The notes beneath the pieces were generated by a model that was not told where the DNA came from, did no database searches, and worked only from the letters and a program-made list of their open reading frames with translations. From NCBI RefSeq assembly GCF_015666175.1, contig NZ_JADPIE010000003.1:186001-250000 (forward strand): 64,000 nt of DNA, given 5' to 3'. Every line of letters begins with the position of its first letter. The stretch's first letter is position 1. The DNA is from Halonatronomonas betaini. Its GTDB lineage: Bacteria; Bacillota; Halanaerobiia; Halanaerobiales; Halarsenatibacteraceae. Made by a program: the position numbers and the translations under genes. Of the stretch, positions 36,563 through 45,427 are shown one piece after another.

Positions 36563-37122
36563 TCCCCGTTACTTTCTACTTCATTGCTTTCAGCTTCAAT
36601 AAACTCTCGCAATTCATCTGGTTGATGGAAGAAGAAGCTCATATTAGTAGTGATCTCTTCATCATTTACAGATAAATTAAAATCTTCAACTACCAACCTG
36701 TAATCCCAGTTATCAACCATTCTAGAAAAATCTAAAATTGGAAAAAAGTTTCCTGTGAATGTCATTTGTAATGGAAGCCCGTCTTCTCTTTCTCCCTTAC
36801 TGTATTCTTCGATATTCACTCCTGTTTCTTGTGAAAAAACATTTATTGCAGCTAATATCTCTTCAGGCTCTCTAATAGCCGCTTCTAATAACTCAGCTCT
36901 TTCTTCTTCTAAAGCAGCAAGTTCATCCTCTAATTCAGGTATTTGGCTAACCCTTTCCACTGCAATTGTGTGCTGATCAATTAAATCATTTATTTCATTT
37001 TGAACCATTTCTTGTTCTTCAACAATAGGTTGGTATAAAAAATAATAATATCCACCAGCTATTAAAGCTACTAAAGCAATCAATAATAATATTTTTTCTC
37101 TTCTAGATAACCTCCCTATCAT
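36559..37122 (-). CDS. pilO: Type IV pilus inner-membrane protein PilO
   Basis: A short cytoplasmic N-terminus (SRREKILLLIALVALIAGGYYYFLY) gives one membrane helix at about residues 9-27. A coiled coil (about 30-75) and a ferredoxin-like periplasmic domain ending in MSFFFHQPDELREF follow. With PilN it forms the alignment complex linking the motor to the secretin. It overlaps both neighbours by 4 bases. At 187 residues it is typical. Confidence 0.88.
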   Translation of the reverse strand: MIGRLSRREKILLLIALVALIAGGYYYFLYQPIVEEQEMVQNEINDLIDQHTIAVERVSQIPELEDELAALEEERAELLEAAIREPEEILAAINVFSQETGVNIEEYSKGEREDGLPLQMTFTGNFFPILDFSRMVDNWDYRLVVEDFNLSVNDEEITTNMSFFFHQPDELREFIEAESNEVESNGE

Positions 37123-37670
37123 ATTGATTCCTCCTCATCATCAGCATCATCTTGACCAGTAATCACATCTCTGGTATGCATATTTACAGTTAAATTGAAT
37201 TGGTATATATTATCTCTTTGAAATCTCTCTAAAGAAACTAATGAAAAAACATCTGATTCAAAAACATTTCCAACCATATTAAGTATTTCATTTATATTTT
37301 GTGCATGACCAAAAATTGTTAATTGTCCATTTTCATAGATGATTTCTTCAAATCCAATACCTTCTGGCAAAATAACTCCGAATTCCTGAAATGCCGGTGC
37401 TATTGCATATCTTTCAACTTCAACTTCTTCAGGTAATCTAAAGTTATCTATTTGCTCCTGGAGATCAAAGTAAACTTCTTCTTGTGGTCTGATCTCTGCC
37501 AGTCTATCTTCCCACATATTTCTTTCTCTCTCTAATCCCTGTAATTCTACATAATTCAAATAGTAATTCAAAGCTGGAACAGCTATAGCCAGAATTATTA
37601 CTAAAGCAGCAGCTACCTCAAGCCAGTTAACATGTAAGCTCTTATCTTCTTCGAGTAAGTTAATTCTCAT
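37119..37670 (-). CDS. pilN: Type IV pilus inner-membrane protein PilN
   Basis: The N-terminus MRINLLEEDK resembles the conserved PilN tail (INLLP) that binds the groove of PilM. A membrane helix (EVAAALVIILAIAVPALNYYL), a coiled coil and a periplasmic domain follow. The 183-residue protein ends with acidic residues. It overlaps pilM by 11 bases and pilO by 4, so the PilMNO set is translationally coupled. Confidence 0.9.
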   Translation of the reverse strand: MRINLLEEDKSLHVNWLEVAAALVIILAIAVPALNYYLNYVELQGLERERNMWEDRLAEIRPQEEVYFDLQEQIDNFRLPEEVEVERYAIAPAFQEFGVILPEGIGFEEIIYENGQLTIFGHAQNINEILNMVGNVFESDVFSLVSLERFQRDNIYQFNLTVNMHTRDVITGQDDADDEEESI

Positions 37671-38760
37671 TATGAATCACCTCACTGGCAACAAGCCCTG
37701 AAGCTACAGCCATTCTGCCTTCTTCACCTGGAGAAGTACTGTTTTTAACATTAAAGCTATCATAAGGATTAATATTTACAGTCTCAAGACCCAGGTTTTC
37801 AGCTATATAATCTTTCAGGCCATATAACCTGGAGCCTCCTCCTGTTATATATAATTTTTCCAGATCTTTATTAGGGTTTCTCTCCCTGTAATATTCCATC
37901 GACCTATTTATTTCAACGAGTAATTCATCTGTTAATTTTTTCATTCTGGTCTGATGATTATTTTCTTCCGCAAAGCCTGAGACAACCATTTCAAAATCAG
38001 TCTCTTCCTCATCCTCAACTTTCTCAGGAGTAAAATCCGTTCTCTTTTTGGCCTCATCAGCCTCCTGCCAGCTCATCTCCTCATCTTTAAATATCCTGGT
38101 ATAACTATTACCGGCAATATCAACAGATCTACTTAAGTAAAACTCATCACTGCTTGCTATTAATATTCTGGTCTTATTTGCACCAATATTAATTATTGCT
38201 GAATTATCATCTAAATTGTTTTGATAATTAAGCAGTGATATTAATCCTAATTCCTGCATGTTGGCAACTCTAGCTCTATAACCAATCCTTTCAAAGACTT
38301 CTCTGTAATCGTCTAAGATATGCTGGGGCATTAAAGCCAGTAAAACCTCAAAGTTTTCTTCATCCTCCTCTAAAATTAAAAAATCGGAAGCGACTCTCTC
38401 CGGGGGCAGGTTTAAATATTCCTGGACCTCCCAGTGTAATGCTTCCTCAAGCTCATTGTATGGCATGGCAGGCACTTGAACTCTTCTGACAAACTCCTGG
38501 CCAGCTGCCGGCGAAAATATTATTAAACCAGGTTTTATTCCAGCTTCATTAAATAGATCTTCAAGTTTGTTGCTAACCACTGATATGTCATCAATCTGGC
38601 CATTATGAATTGCACCATGGGGGATAGTCTCAAGACCGCTCTTTAAAACCTTGACACTATCGCCCCTGGCTTTACAATGGACAGCCTTTAAGCTATGATG
38701 ACCAAAATCTACAGCAGTATATTTAACTCCTGTCAGTTTCTTCAATGGATTTCTAGGCAA
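37660..38760 (-). CDS. pilM: Type IV pilus assembly ATPase-like protein PilM
   Basis: This 366-residue actin-fold cytoplasmic protein has the phosphate 1 motif VDFGHHSLKAVHCK, AIINIGANKTRILIA as phosphate 2 and LYITGGGSRLYGLKDYI as the adenosine motif. It includes the PilM-typical ALHWEVQEYLNLPPE. It binds the N-terminus of PilN and links the assembly ATPases to the envelope complex. A charged insertion lies at about residues 215-255. Confidence 0.95.
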   Translation of the reverse strand: MPRNPLKKLTGVKYTAVDFGHHSLKAVHCKARGDSVKVLKSGLETIPHGAIHNGQIDDISVVSNKLEDLFNEAGIKPGLIIFSPAAGQEFVRRVQVPAMPYNELEEALHWEVQEYLNLPPERVASDFLILEEDEENFEVLLALMPQHILDDYREVFERIGYRARVANMQELGLISLLNYQNNLDDNSAIINIGANKTRILIASSDEFYLSRSVDIAGNSYTRIFKDEEMSWQEADEAKKRTDFTPEKVEDEEETDFEMVVSGFAEENNHQTRMKKLTDELLVEINRSMEYYRERNPNKDLEKLYITGGGSRLYGLKDYIAENLGLETVNINPYDSFNVKNSTSPGEEGRMAVASGLVASEVIHNEN

Positions 38761-38789
38761 GACACATCAACTCCCTATATAACAATTTA

Positions 38790-39902
38790 TTAGTTCAATT
38801 GTCTCCAAACAATGCTATCTAATTCACCTTCAATTGGTAATGCTAAATCAATCATAGGGCCACCTTCAATATATGTCATACCGAAATTACCTGTTGTATA
38901 GACCTTATCTGCTATAACTCCACCAGTAATGTCAGCAGTTCCACTTAATTCTAATTCAGTATATGGTGCATATATATAAACATTGCCATTAATAGTACCA
39001 TTTAATGTTACATTTTCATCCATTAAATATAATATTATATTAGCATCATTTTCTGTTTTTATAGTTGAATTTCCATCCAAATTGAATGAATCATCAACAT
39101 ATAAATGAACTGTTTCATTATAATCATTAGATTTATTTTCAGTTCCTTTTACAACAAGTTGATCATTAACACCACTATAATCAAAATTATCTGAATAAAC
39201 AAATCGATGTCTATTACCTTCCTCATCAGTTGTATAATTTTCTTCTTCTTCATTGAACTCAAAAGTTTCAGCACTATCAATATCAGTGCGAATATCTTCT
39301 TCTCTTGCATTATTTAAAAAGAAAGAAGAATCTATATCAGGAAATTCTAAACCTGCTTCATAAATTATTTCTCCATCTATTTTCTCTTGTGAAATTTTAT
39401 TTTTGTCAGTTTCATTAGTAGCAACATTACCTATAATCATTTCATTACCTGTATTGGTTACAGAAACATCATTTCCAGCTATAGCATTTTCAAAAAATCC
39501 ACTCTGTAATTCAGTCAGAAATTGAACTTGCAACTCTATTTGTCTTTCTACTCCATTAAATTCACCAATAGACTTAAATGTCCTAGAGCCTGTTTTTTGA
39601 TCCATCAAATATAAGGAAAAAGATTCATTTCCAGATTCACTGTATCCTTTATTAATAAAAGGTTGTTCAGAGTTAACATTAAGACTAGAATAATTATCAT
39701 TATAAATATAATTAGATTTTAAAAATTCAACACCTGCATCAGCAGCATAAAAAGCCTGATTTCTATCTAATTCATTTCCGCTAAACCTTGTATTAAAAGT
39801 AGTTGCAGCTAATAAACCTCCAGCAAGCCCGGCAACAACAACCAACATAATCAAAACCAATATAAGTGCAGCACCATTATCATTATTAATATTTTCAAAC
39901 AT
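38790..39902 (-). CDS. PilX-like minor pilin/assembly protein with beta-helical C-terminus
   Basis: The N-terminus has a type IV prepilin-like hydrophobic helix (GAALILVLIMLVVVAGLAGG) and the PilX-N motif DRNQAFYAADAGVEFL. The remaining 280 residues are Asn/Asp/Ser/Thr-rich. They end in a run of short strands (TLNGTINGNVYIYAPYTEL, SGTADITGGVIADKVYTT) resembling the repeated turns of bactofilin-type beta-solenoids. ATG 39902 has GAGGAGG at a spacing of 8 and gives 370 residues. It lies between the minor pilin genes and pilM and probably forms part of the initiation complex or a tip adhesin (inference). Confidence 0.78.
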   Translation of the reverse strand: MFENINNDNGAALILVLIMLVVVAGLAGGLLAATTFNTRFSGNELDRNQAFYAADAGVEFLKSNYIYNDNYSSLNVNSEQPFINKGYSESGNESFSLYLMDQKTGSRTFKSIGEFNGVERQIELQVQFLTELQSGFFENAIAGNDVSVTNTGNEMIIGNVATNETDKNKISQEKIDGEIIYEAGLEFPDIDSSFFLNNAREEDIRTDIDSAETFEFNEEEENYTTDEEGNRHRFVYSDNFDYSGVNDQLVVKGTENKSNDYNETVHLYVDDSFNLDGNSTIKTENDANIILYLMDENVTLNGTINGNVYIYAPYTELELSGTADITGGVIADKVYTTGNFGMTYIEGGPMIDLALPIEGELDSIVWRQLN

Positions 39903-39995
39903 TTTTATATCCCTCCTCTTTATGAGAAGACTATTGCAAATATAACTTATCATTATTATTCTTCACTATAGGTAAAAACTCCTGCAAGCTTCTTA

Positions 39996-40511
39996 TCAAT
40001 TTCCTAGATTTCTAGATTTAATATTTAAATTTCTTTTTGCAGTACCTTCTTCATCACTAACAATAATTTCAAGTTTAAATATATTGCCTTCTTTATTTAT
40101 TTCGAATTCATCAATAAAACCACTAAAACTTTGATCTCCAGCAAAACTTAGATCAAGATTCCCATCTACAAAAATTCCTAATGAACGATTACCTTCATTA
40201 AACACAATTTCTATATCAACATGCTCTTCTTTAGTTGGATGAAAGCCTCTAAAATTCCATGGATTCCCATTATCAAACTCGCCATCTTCATGACTAGTCA
40301 TAGACCGCAAGTATCCAGCAACTTCAGTTTTAATCAGCTCAGCTTTCTGCCCTGCACTCATTCTCCTGGTACTTGAAAAAAATACGTCTGATGCTTGAAT
40401 AAACATAGTTGCTACTAAGGAAAAAACAAAACCCATTAATAATATTGTTATAAGAAGTTCTATTAATGTTAGTCCTTTTCTATTATTTAAAACATTCCTT
40501 ATACCTATCAT
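39996..40511 (-). CDS. Prepilin-type minor pilin (PilW-like)
   Basis: The N-terminal class III signal reads NNRKG|LTLIELLITILLMG, with Gly before the cleavage site and Glu at position 5. The hydrophobic helix is followed by a small globular domain. ATG 40511 has GGAAGG upstream and overlaps the preceding pilin gene, giving 171 residues. The first mature residue is Leu instead of Phe. By order it corresponds to PilW or GspJ-type minor pilins. Confidence 0.85.
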   Translation of the reverse strand: MIGIRNVLNNRKGLTLIELLITILLMGFVFSLVATMFIQASDVFFSSTRRMSAGQKAELIKTEVAGYLRSMTSHEDGEFDNGNPWNFRGFHPTKEEHVDIEIVFNEGNRSLGIFVDGNLDLSFAGDQSFSGFIDEFEINKEGNIFKLEIIVSDEEGTAKRNLNIKSRNLGN

Positions 40512-40512
40512 T

Positions 40513-40968
40513 TTAGTCACCTTCCGACTCATTATTTTGTTCTTCTGAATGTAATGTAACTAATCTATGAGTCCTCGGTTCGCCTCTTTCCTGCCATTTT
40601 AATTCAACAGTTATTCTATATAAACCAACATTTCCATCATAATCTTCTTCAATTTTTATATAAGAACTTTCCTGATCCAATTCATTAAAAAATAAATCCT
40701 CATCATTGAAACTATTATCTACAAATTCATTATATTTTATAGTTTCATAATCTTCGCCACCTGCAGTATCTGGAACTCCATTATCTTTTATAAACTCAAC
40801 AATCCCACTGGCTAAATTATTAGCCTCCATCCTAATACTAACCTCAGCCTCACTCTGCAATCCAACTAACATAGCCCCGGCAAAACCACCAACTAATGCA
40901 AATAATAAAACGAGAGCAATTATAACCTCAATCAGCGTTAATCCATCCTCTTGCTTTAATTTTCTCAT
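40513..40968 (-). CDS. Prepilin-type minor pilin (PilV-like)
   Basis: The 151-residue protein starts KLKQEDG|LTLIEVIIALVLLFALVGG, a type IV prepilin leader with Glu-5. Its EANNLASGIVEFIKDNG segment resembles PilV/GspI minor pilins. The tail is acidic. It is directly coupled to the PilW-like gene downstream and follows the prepilin peptidase gene. Confidence 0.85.
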   Translation of the reverse strand: MRKLKQEDGLTLIEVIIALVLLFALVGGFAGAMLVGLQSEAEVSIRMEANNLASGIVEFIKDNGVPDTAGGEDYETIKYNEFVDNSFNDEDLFFNELDQESSYIKIEEDYDGNVGLYRITVELKWQERGEPRTHRLVTLHSEEQNNESEGD

Positions 40969-40999
40969 AATAATTGCCCCCCTTCAATTAACTGCATTA

Positions 41000-41764
41000 C
41001 TAAATAAATATACTTAAATAAAATTCCCATAAATAATCGCCCCAGAACCAGAATATCAATGAAGCACCAGCAAGAAATGGTCCAAAGGGCAACTTGCTTT
41101 TTCTACTCAATTCTCCTGAAAGAATACCAGGCAAACTCGCCAGAAGCCCTAACAATGCTCCAATAAAAATAGCTGCAAAAGCAGAAAGTGGTCCTAAAAA
41201 AGTTCCAACCATTGCCATTAATTTTATATCTCCGCCACCGAGGCCACCTTTACTTGCATAAGCTATAATTAACAGAAATCCTCCGGCTACTAAAAGCCCT
41301 AAAATCGCATTAAAAACAGTAATATCAGGCCTGAATATGCTTAATATAAGTCCTACAAATAATCCACCAATAGTTATACTATCTGGTAAGATCTGATGAT
41401 CATAATCAATTAAAGTCAATACTATCAATATCGAAGACAAAATCAAGCCTGCTATCAAATTCATAATATTATAATATAATTGCAAATAATTAATAACAAA
41501 CACTATGCCAGTAACAAGCTCAACTGCTGGATATCTTAAAGAGATTTTTGTATCACATGAACTGCATTTACCTTTTAAAACAATATAACTAATAACAGGT
41601 ATTAACTCAATTGGGGATAGCCTATGATCACATTCAAGACAGTGAGAAGGCGGTTTAATAATTGATTTCCCCTCAGGAACCCGATAAATAACAACATTTA
41701 AAAAACTGCCTATAACCAATCCTAGTATAAAAATAATTAATATCATATAAAACCTTCCCATCAA
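41000..41764 (-). CDS. pilD: Prepilin peptidase/N-methyltransferase
   Basis: This polytopic aspartic protease removes prepilin leaders and methylates the new N-terminus. The N-terminal methyltransferase region has two CxxC pairs (CLECDHR and CSSCDTK). The catalytic Asp residues are in LTLIDYDHQILPD and GGLGGGDIKLMAMVG. At 254 residues with about eight membrane segments it is complete. It sits amid its four substrate genes. Confidence 0.95.
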   Translation of the reverse strand: MMGRFYMILIIFILGLVIGSFLNVVIYRVPEGKSIIKPPSHCLECDHRLSPIELIPVISYIVLKGKCSSCDTKISLRYPAVELVTGIVFVINYLQLYYNIMNLIAGLILSSILIVLTLIDYDHQILPDSITIGGLFVGLILSIFRPDITVFNAILGLLVAGGFLLIIAYASKGGLGGGDIKLMAMVGTFLGPLSAFAAIFIGALLGLLASLPGILSGELSRKSKLPFGPFLAGASLIFWFWGDYLWEFYLSIFI

Positions 41765-41777
41765 TTCAACTATTAAT

Positions 41778-42212
41778 TTACTCTAAAGATAGATTTTCAT
41801 CCAGATCATATCTAAAGCCATAAACATTTGAAATAACTAAATATTTGTCCTCTGCTTTTACTGAAAAAAGATAATCACCATCAACATTTTCATAAACATA
41901 AATATCAGATGAATCCCCTAAATAATTTACTATTTCAGCCAGTGCATCCGACTCTTTTTTAAATTCACTAATAAAATTATCTGTATTATCAAAATCAGGG
42001 TATTCGTCTTCTAAATAATTGTGACTTTCTATCTCTGTCATCACAGTTCTCATATTAACTCTAATAACTTCCATAGGAACCGGGTCAGCCAGGCCAATAA
42101 CATTTGGGATTGCAATAGCAGCAATAGTGCCGACAATTAGAACAACGACTAAGAGTTCAACCAGGGTAAAGCCTTTATTGTTTAATAATAATTTTTTTTT
42201 AAGCAATGGCAT
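41778..42212 (-). CDS. Type IV pilin (second copy)
   Basis: Leader LLNNKG|FTLVELLVVVLIVGTIA with Phe+1 and Glu+5 marks a type IVa pilin. The 144-residue protein shares the mature-helix end AIAIPNVIGLAD and the VNMRTVMTEIES segment with the pilin at 42306-42746, so the two are paralogues. It lies below a 17-bp hairpin that separates it from the first pilin gene, so it is probably made in smaller amounts. Confidence 0.92.
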   Translation of the reverse strand: MPLLKKKLLLNNKGFTLVELLVVVLIVGTIAAIAIPNVIGLADPVPMEVIRVNMRTVMTEIESHNYLEDEYPDFDNTDNFISEFKKESDALAEIVNYLGDSSDIYVYENVDGDYLFSVKAEDKYLVISNVYGFRYDLDENLSLE

Positions 42213-42223
42213 CCCTCCATTAA

Positions 42224-42268
42224 TATTACCAATAAGCTGTGTATTAAAGATACAGCTTATTGGTAATA
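42224..42268 (-). promoter_or_regulatory. 17-bp perfect hairpin between the two pilin genes
   Basis: TATTACCAATAAGCTGT (42224-42240) pairs perfectly with 42252-42268 around an 11-base loop. The minus-strand sequence after it is TTAATGG, with no T-run, so it is not an ordinary terminator. It probably stabilises the 3' end of the major pilin mRNA after processing, or attenuates downstream genes. Confidence 0.75.
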
Positions 42269-42305
42269 ATCATTTATAATTATAATAGATACTTAAGGAG
42301 TTAAA

Positions 42306-42746
42306 TCAATCATCAGGAAAAGTTACTATATCAGTAGGTTCACTTTCAAATCCTGAAGAAATAGTTATTGTTTCAAAGTCACCGTCAAATTCAAAAACAG
42401 CCCAATAACCGGTAGTTTCTGAATCATCAGCTGCATTATTAGAATAAAACTTAAATGTTCCAAAATCCTCAGCTAAACCAATTAATTCTTTAAAGGTATC
42501 AGAGTCATCAAAATCATTTAGATCATCAGCATCTGTGATAGTCGGTAAATCACGTTCATTCTGAAGCCTAAAAGCTTCTATTTCTGTAGCTAAAGCTCTC
42601 ATATTAGCTCTAACAACAGGTTCATCTGCCTCGTCAGTTAAATCTAAAATATTCGGTATAGCTATAGCTGCAAGCACACCAATAATAACAACAACGATTA
42701 ATAATTCAATCAATGTAAAACCAGCATTGTTTCTTAATTTTCTCAT
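42306..42746 (-). CDS. pilA: Major type IV pilin PilA
   Basis: The 146-residue prepilin has a short basic leader and cleavage site RNNAG|FTLIELLIVVVIIG, then the classic helix ending AIAIPNILDLTD. The globular part is very acidic (ITDADDLNDFDDSDTF), as expected for a surface protein in salt. It has no disulfide cysteines. It is first after its own promoter (43006-43035) and a class II cyclic-di-GMP riboswitch, with AGGAGG before ATG 42746, which fits the major subunit. Confidence 0.93.
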   Translation of the reverse strand: MRKLRNNAGFTLIELLIVVVIIGVLAAIAIPNILDLTDEADEPVVRANMRALATEIEAFRLQNERDLPTITDADDLNDFDDSDTFKELIGLAEDFGTFKFYSNNAADDSETTGYWAVFEFDGDFETITISSGFESEPTDIVTFPDD

Positions 42747-42888
42747 TATAATTCCTCCTGTTTAATATTATTTTTTAATCACTATCTCAACTCCACTTTT
42801 CCCTGCTCCTGTTTTTTCGTGTTTTCACCTCCTACTCCATACTGTGTTAAAAATTTATCACAGCCGGTTGATATTTAAACCGACCTCG

Positions 42889-42978
42889 ATAGAATCTGGC
42901 CGGTTGCACCACTGGCTCCAATCGGTCTCAGGGTGCCCAGGTGATCCAGACCGGTCTTCACAGCCTCCAAACTACTAT
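42889..42978 (-). promoter_or_regulatory. Cyclic-di-GMP class II riboswitch upstream of pilA
   Basis: On the minus strand TGGGCACC is followed 19 bases after GGGCAC by AGTGGTGCAACCGGCC, matching the class II aptamer core (GGGCAC...AGUAGUGCAACCGACC) with two changes. GCACC pairs with GGTGC. P1 is formed by ATAG-T-AGTTTGG (42967-42978) with CCAGATTCTAT (42889-42899), 11 bp with one bulge. The 28-base P1-to-core interval is close to the roughly 25 bases of known examples. Downstream GGTCGGTT can pair with the core's AACCGGCC or, in part, with CAACCG further on, a possible switch. The 324-base gap 42747-43071 is thus promoter plus leader. Confidence 0.85.
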
Positions 42979-43005
42979 ATCTATCTATATTTATTAGATA
43001 TCACA

Positions 43006-43035
43006 ATTATATCATAATATTTTCGCCATAGTCAA
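43006..43035 (-). promoter_or_regulatory. Promoter of the pilA operon
   Basis: On the minus strand TTGACT (43030-43035) and perfect TATAAT (43006-43011) are 18 bases apart, 20-30 bases upstream of the class II riboswitch. It lets pilA to pilQ be expressed separately from pilB, pilT and pilC. Confidence 0.8.
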
Positions 43036-43071
43036 TAAGTCTCAATGATTCTAGGATGACGCAAAGAAATT

Positions 43072-44307
43072 TTAAATAGCTGTATATACACCAAATAATG
43101 GTAGTAAGACTGATGCAACTATACCGCCAACAACAATAGCAAGCATTACTATCAAGAATGGTTCTATCAAAGAGATACTTCCATCAATTGCAGCCTCTAC
43201 CTCTACATCATAAAAATCAGAAAGTCTGTTTAACATCTCTTCCATATTACCAGTTTCTTCACCAACTTTTATCATCTGGATAACCATCGGTGGAAATTCT
43301 TCACTTTTGGCTAAAGGCTGAGACATGTTAACACCTTCTCTAACTCTTGACCTGGTTTCTATTAAGATATCAGCATAAACTTCATTTCCAACAACATCTT
43401 CAAGTACCGGCAGGGCATTCATTATATTTACTCCACTTTTCATTAATAGAGATAAAGTACTTGCAAACCTGGATATAGTTATTTTCATTATTAAATCGCC
43501 GACAACAGGTACTTTTAATATCAATTTATCAAAATTCCTTTTACCTCTTGGAGTGTTCTTGTACGATCTTATACCGAGTACAATCAATATAATACCAATC
43601 AACATTATCCACCAGTAACTATTTACAAAGTTGGTAACCCCAATTAATATAACAGTCGGTAAAGGCAGGTCTCCCCCAAGGCCAACTAGCATGTCTGTAA
43701 TACTTGGTAGTACAAAACCAATTAAGATTAAAACAGCTATTAAGCCAACACCTAAAACAGCAGCCGGATAATACAGAGCTGATTTAACCTCTTTATTAAT
43801 TTTATCTCTCCGTCGGTAATATTCTACCAGTTCTGCTAAAACCTCATCCAGCACACCACCTGTTTCACCTGCTTTTATCAAATGAATAAATAATGATGGA
43901 AAATAGTCAGGATGTTTCTTAAAGGCTTCAGTTAATGTTTCACCGGCTTCAACATCACTTATTACTTCACCTAGCATCTCTTTAACATGTTTCTTGTCCA
44001 CCTGGTCTCTCATAATTTCAAGTGAACCAACCAGTGGTATTCCAGCAGCTATTAAAACTGAAAACTGCTGTGAAAAATAAGCCAGTTCAGCTATACTAAA
44101 ACCATGTTCCCAAAATTTTAACTCTTCTAGCTCTATATTACCAAACAACCCGCCAGACTTTTCAGACTCTTTCTCACTTATCGAAACAATATAAAGTCCT
44201 CTATCCCTTAGCTGTCTGGCCACATCATCTCTGGCACCGGCACTTAGCTCACCGCCAACAAGTTCGCCATTCTTCCGCCTTGCCTGATAATTAAACTCTG
44301 GAGACAT
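43072..44307 (-). CDS. pilC: Type IV pilus inner-membrane platform protein PilC
   Basis: The 411-residue platform protein has two GspF-type domains (about 70-195 and 270-395). Each has the FxxQFxxLIxxGxPL-like motif (YFSQQFSVLIAAGIPLVGSL, then FASTLSLLMKSGVNIMNAL) and the downstream MIKVGEETGNMEEML-type helix (LIKAGETGGVLDEVL in the first). Three membrane helices are seen. It docks the PilB and PilT motors. A short N-terminal domain (FNYQARRKNGELVGGEL) matches the family start. Confidence 0.95.
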   Translation of the reverse strand: MSPEFNYQARRKNGELVGGELSAGARDDVARQLRDRGLYIVSISEKESEKSGGLFGNIELEELKFWEHGFSIAELAYFSQQFSVLIAAGIPLVGSLEIMRDQVDKKHVKEMLGEVISDVEAGETLTEAFKKHPDYFPSLFIHLIKAGETGGVLDEVLAELVEYYRRRDKINKEVKSALYYPAAVLGVGLIAVLILIGFVLPSITDMLVGLGGDLPLPTVILIGVTNFVNSYWWIMLIGIILIVLGIRSYKNTPRGKRNFDKLILKVPVVGDLIMKITISRFASTLSLLMKSGVNIMNALPVLEDVVGNEVYADILIETRSRVREGVNMSQPLAKSEEFPPMVIQMIKVGEETGNMEEMLNRLSDFYDVEVEAAIDGSISLIEPFLIVMLAIVVGGIVASVLLPLFGVYTAI

Positions 44308-44324
44308 AGCCTGCCACCTCCTCT

Positions 44325-45398
44325 CTACATCATTCTCTCTCTAATATATTTTATATCATTACAGTAATGAACAACTGACTCTCTGGAGATTGTTCCCGAG
44401 TTATATAATTTAAGCAGGTAATTATCCATCGTTACCATATCCAGCTTGCCACCGGTCTGGATGGCAGAATATATCTGACTTGTCTTGCCCTCCCGGATAA
44501 TATTCCTGATCGCCGCCGTTGCAATCATTATCTCAAATGATGCCACCCGGCCGCTCTCGTTCTTTCTCGGCATCAACTGCTGGGCTACAATGCCACTGAT
44601 TACCGAGGCCAGCTGTATTCTTATCTGATCCTGCTGTCCTGGCGGGAAGACATCAATTATCCTGTCAATCGTCGCCGGCGCACTATTTGTATGGAGTGTT
44701 GCCAGGACCAGGTGACCGGTCTCGGCAGCCTCCAGGGCTATCTGTATGGTCTCTAGATCCCGCATCTCACCGACCAGGATAACGTCCGGGTCCTGCCGGA
44801 GGCATGAACGCAAGCCCCTGGCAAATGATGATGTATCATTGCCAACCTCCCGCTGGTGCACCAGGCTCTCATTATGCCTGTGCAGGTATTCAATCGGGTC
44901 CTCTAGAGTTATAACATGGGCATTTCTCGTATGATTTATCTCATTTATAATTGCAGCCTGGGTCGTCGATTTCCCACTCCCGGTCGGCCCGGTTGAAAGC
45001 ACCAGACCCATCCGCTGTGATGCCAGCTTCTTTAAGACCTGGGGCAGGTTCATACTATCTATTGTCGGTATCTCCGATGGAATAATTCTCAAAGCAATTC
45101 CAGTACTTCCCCGCTGGTGGAAGGCATTAACTCTAAACCTTGAAACTCCAGGCACACTGTATGAAAAGTCAACCTCGCCATACTCCTCAAACTCCTCAAG
45201 TTGCCTCTCATTCATCATATCTTTGGCAATAGTTGAGACTTCCTCGCCTGTCAGTTTCTCAGGGTAATCAGGATGGGCCTCAAGTTTTCCATCTTTTCTA
45301 ACAAACGGTCTATTCATTACTGTCAGATGCAGGTCAGAAATATAATCTGATTCAGCGACATCCCTTAAAAGGTTGTCATAATCCTTTACATAATCCAT
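44325..45398 (-). CDS. pilT: Type IV pilus retraction ATPase PilT
   Basis: The 357-residue ATPase powers pilus retraction, twitching and DNA uptake. It has an N-terminal PAS-like domain, Walker A STGPTGSGKSTTQAA, the Asp box ITLEDPIEYLH, Walker B DPDVILVGEMRDLETI and the His box GHLVLATLHTNSA. The PilT signature AIRNLIRE is seen as AIRNIIREGK. It lies between pilB and pilC, with a good ribosome site. Confidence 0.96.
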   Translation of the reverse strand: MDYVKDYDNLLRDVAESDYISDLHLTVMNRPFVRKDGKLEAHPDYPEKLTGEEVSTIAKDMMNERQLEEFEEYGEVDFSYSVPGVSRFRVNAFHQRGSTGIALRIIPSEIPTIDSMNLPQVLKKLASQRMGLVLSTGPTGSGKSTTQAAIINEINHTRNAHVITLEDPIEYLHRHNESLVHQREVGNDTSSFARGLRSCLRQDPDVILVGEMRDLETIQIALEAAETGHLVLATLHTNSAPATIDRIIDVFPPGQQDQIRIQLASVISGIVAQQLMPRKNESGRVASFEIMIATAAIRNIIREGKTSQIYSAIQTGGKLDMVTMDNYLLKLYNSGTISRESVVHYCNDIKYIRERMM

Positions 45399-45427
45399 CC
45401 AATCCCCTCCATTAGGTCAGGTTTCTA

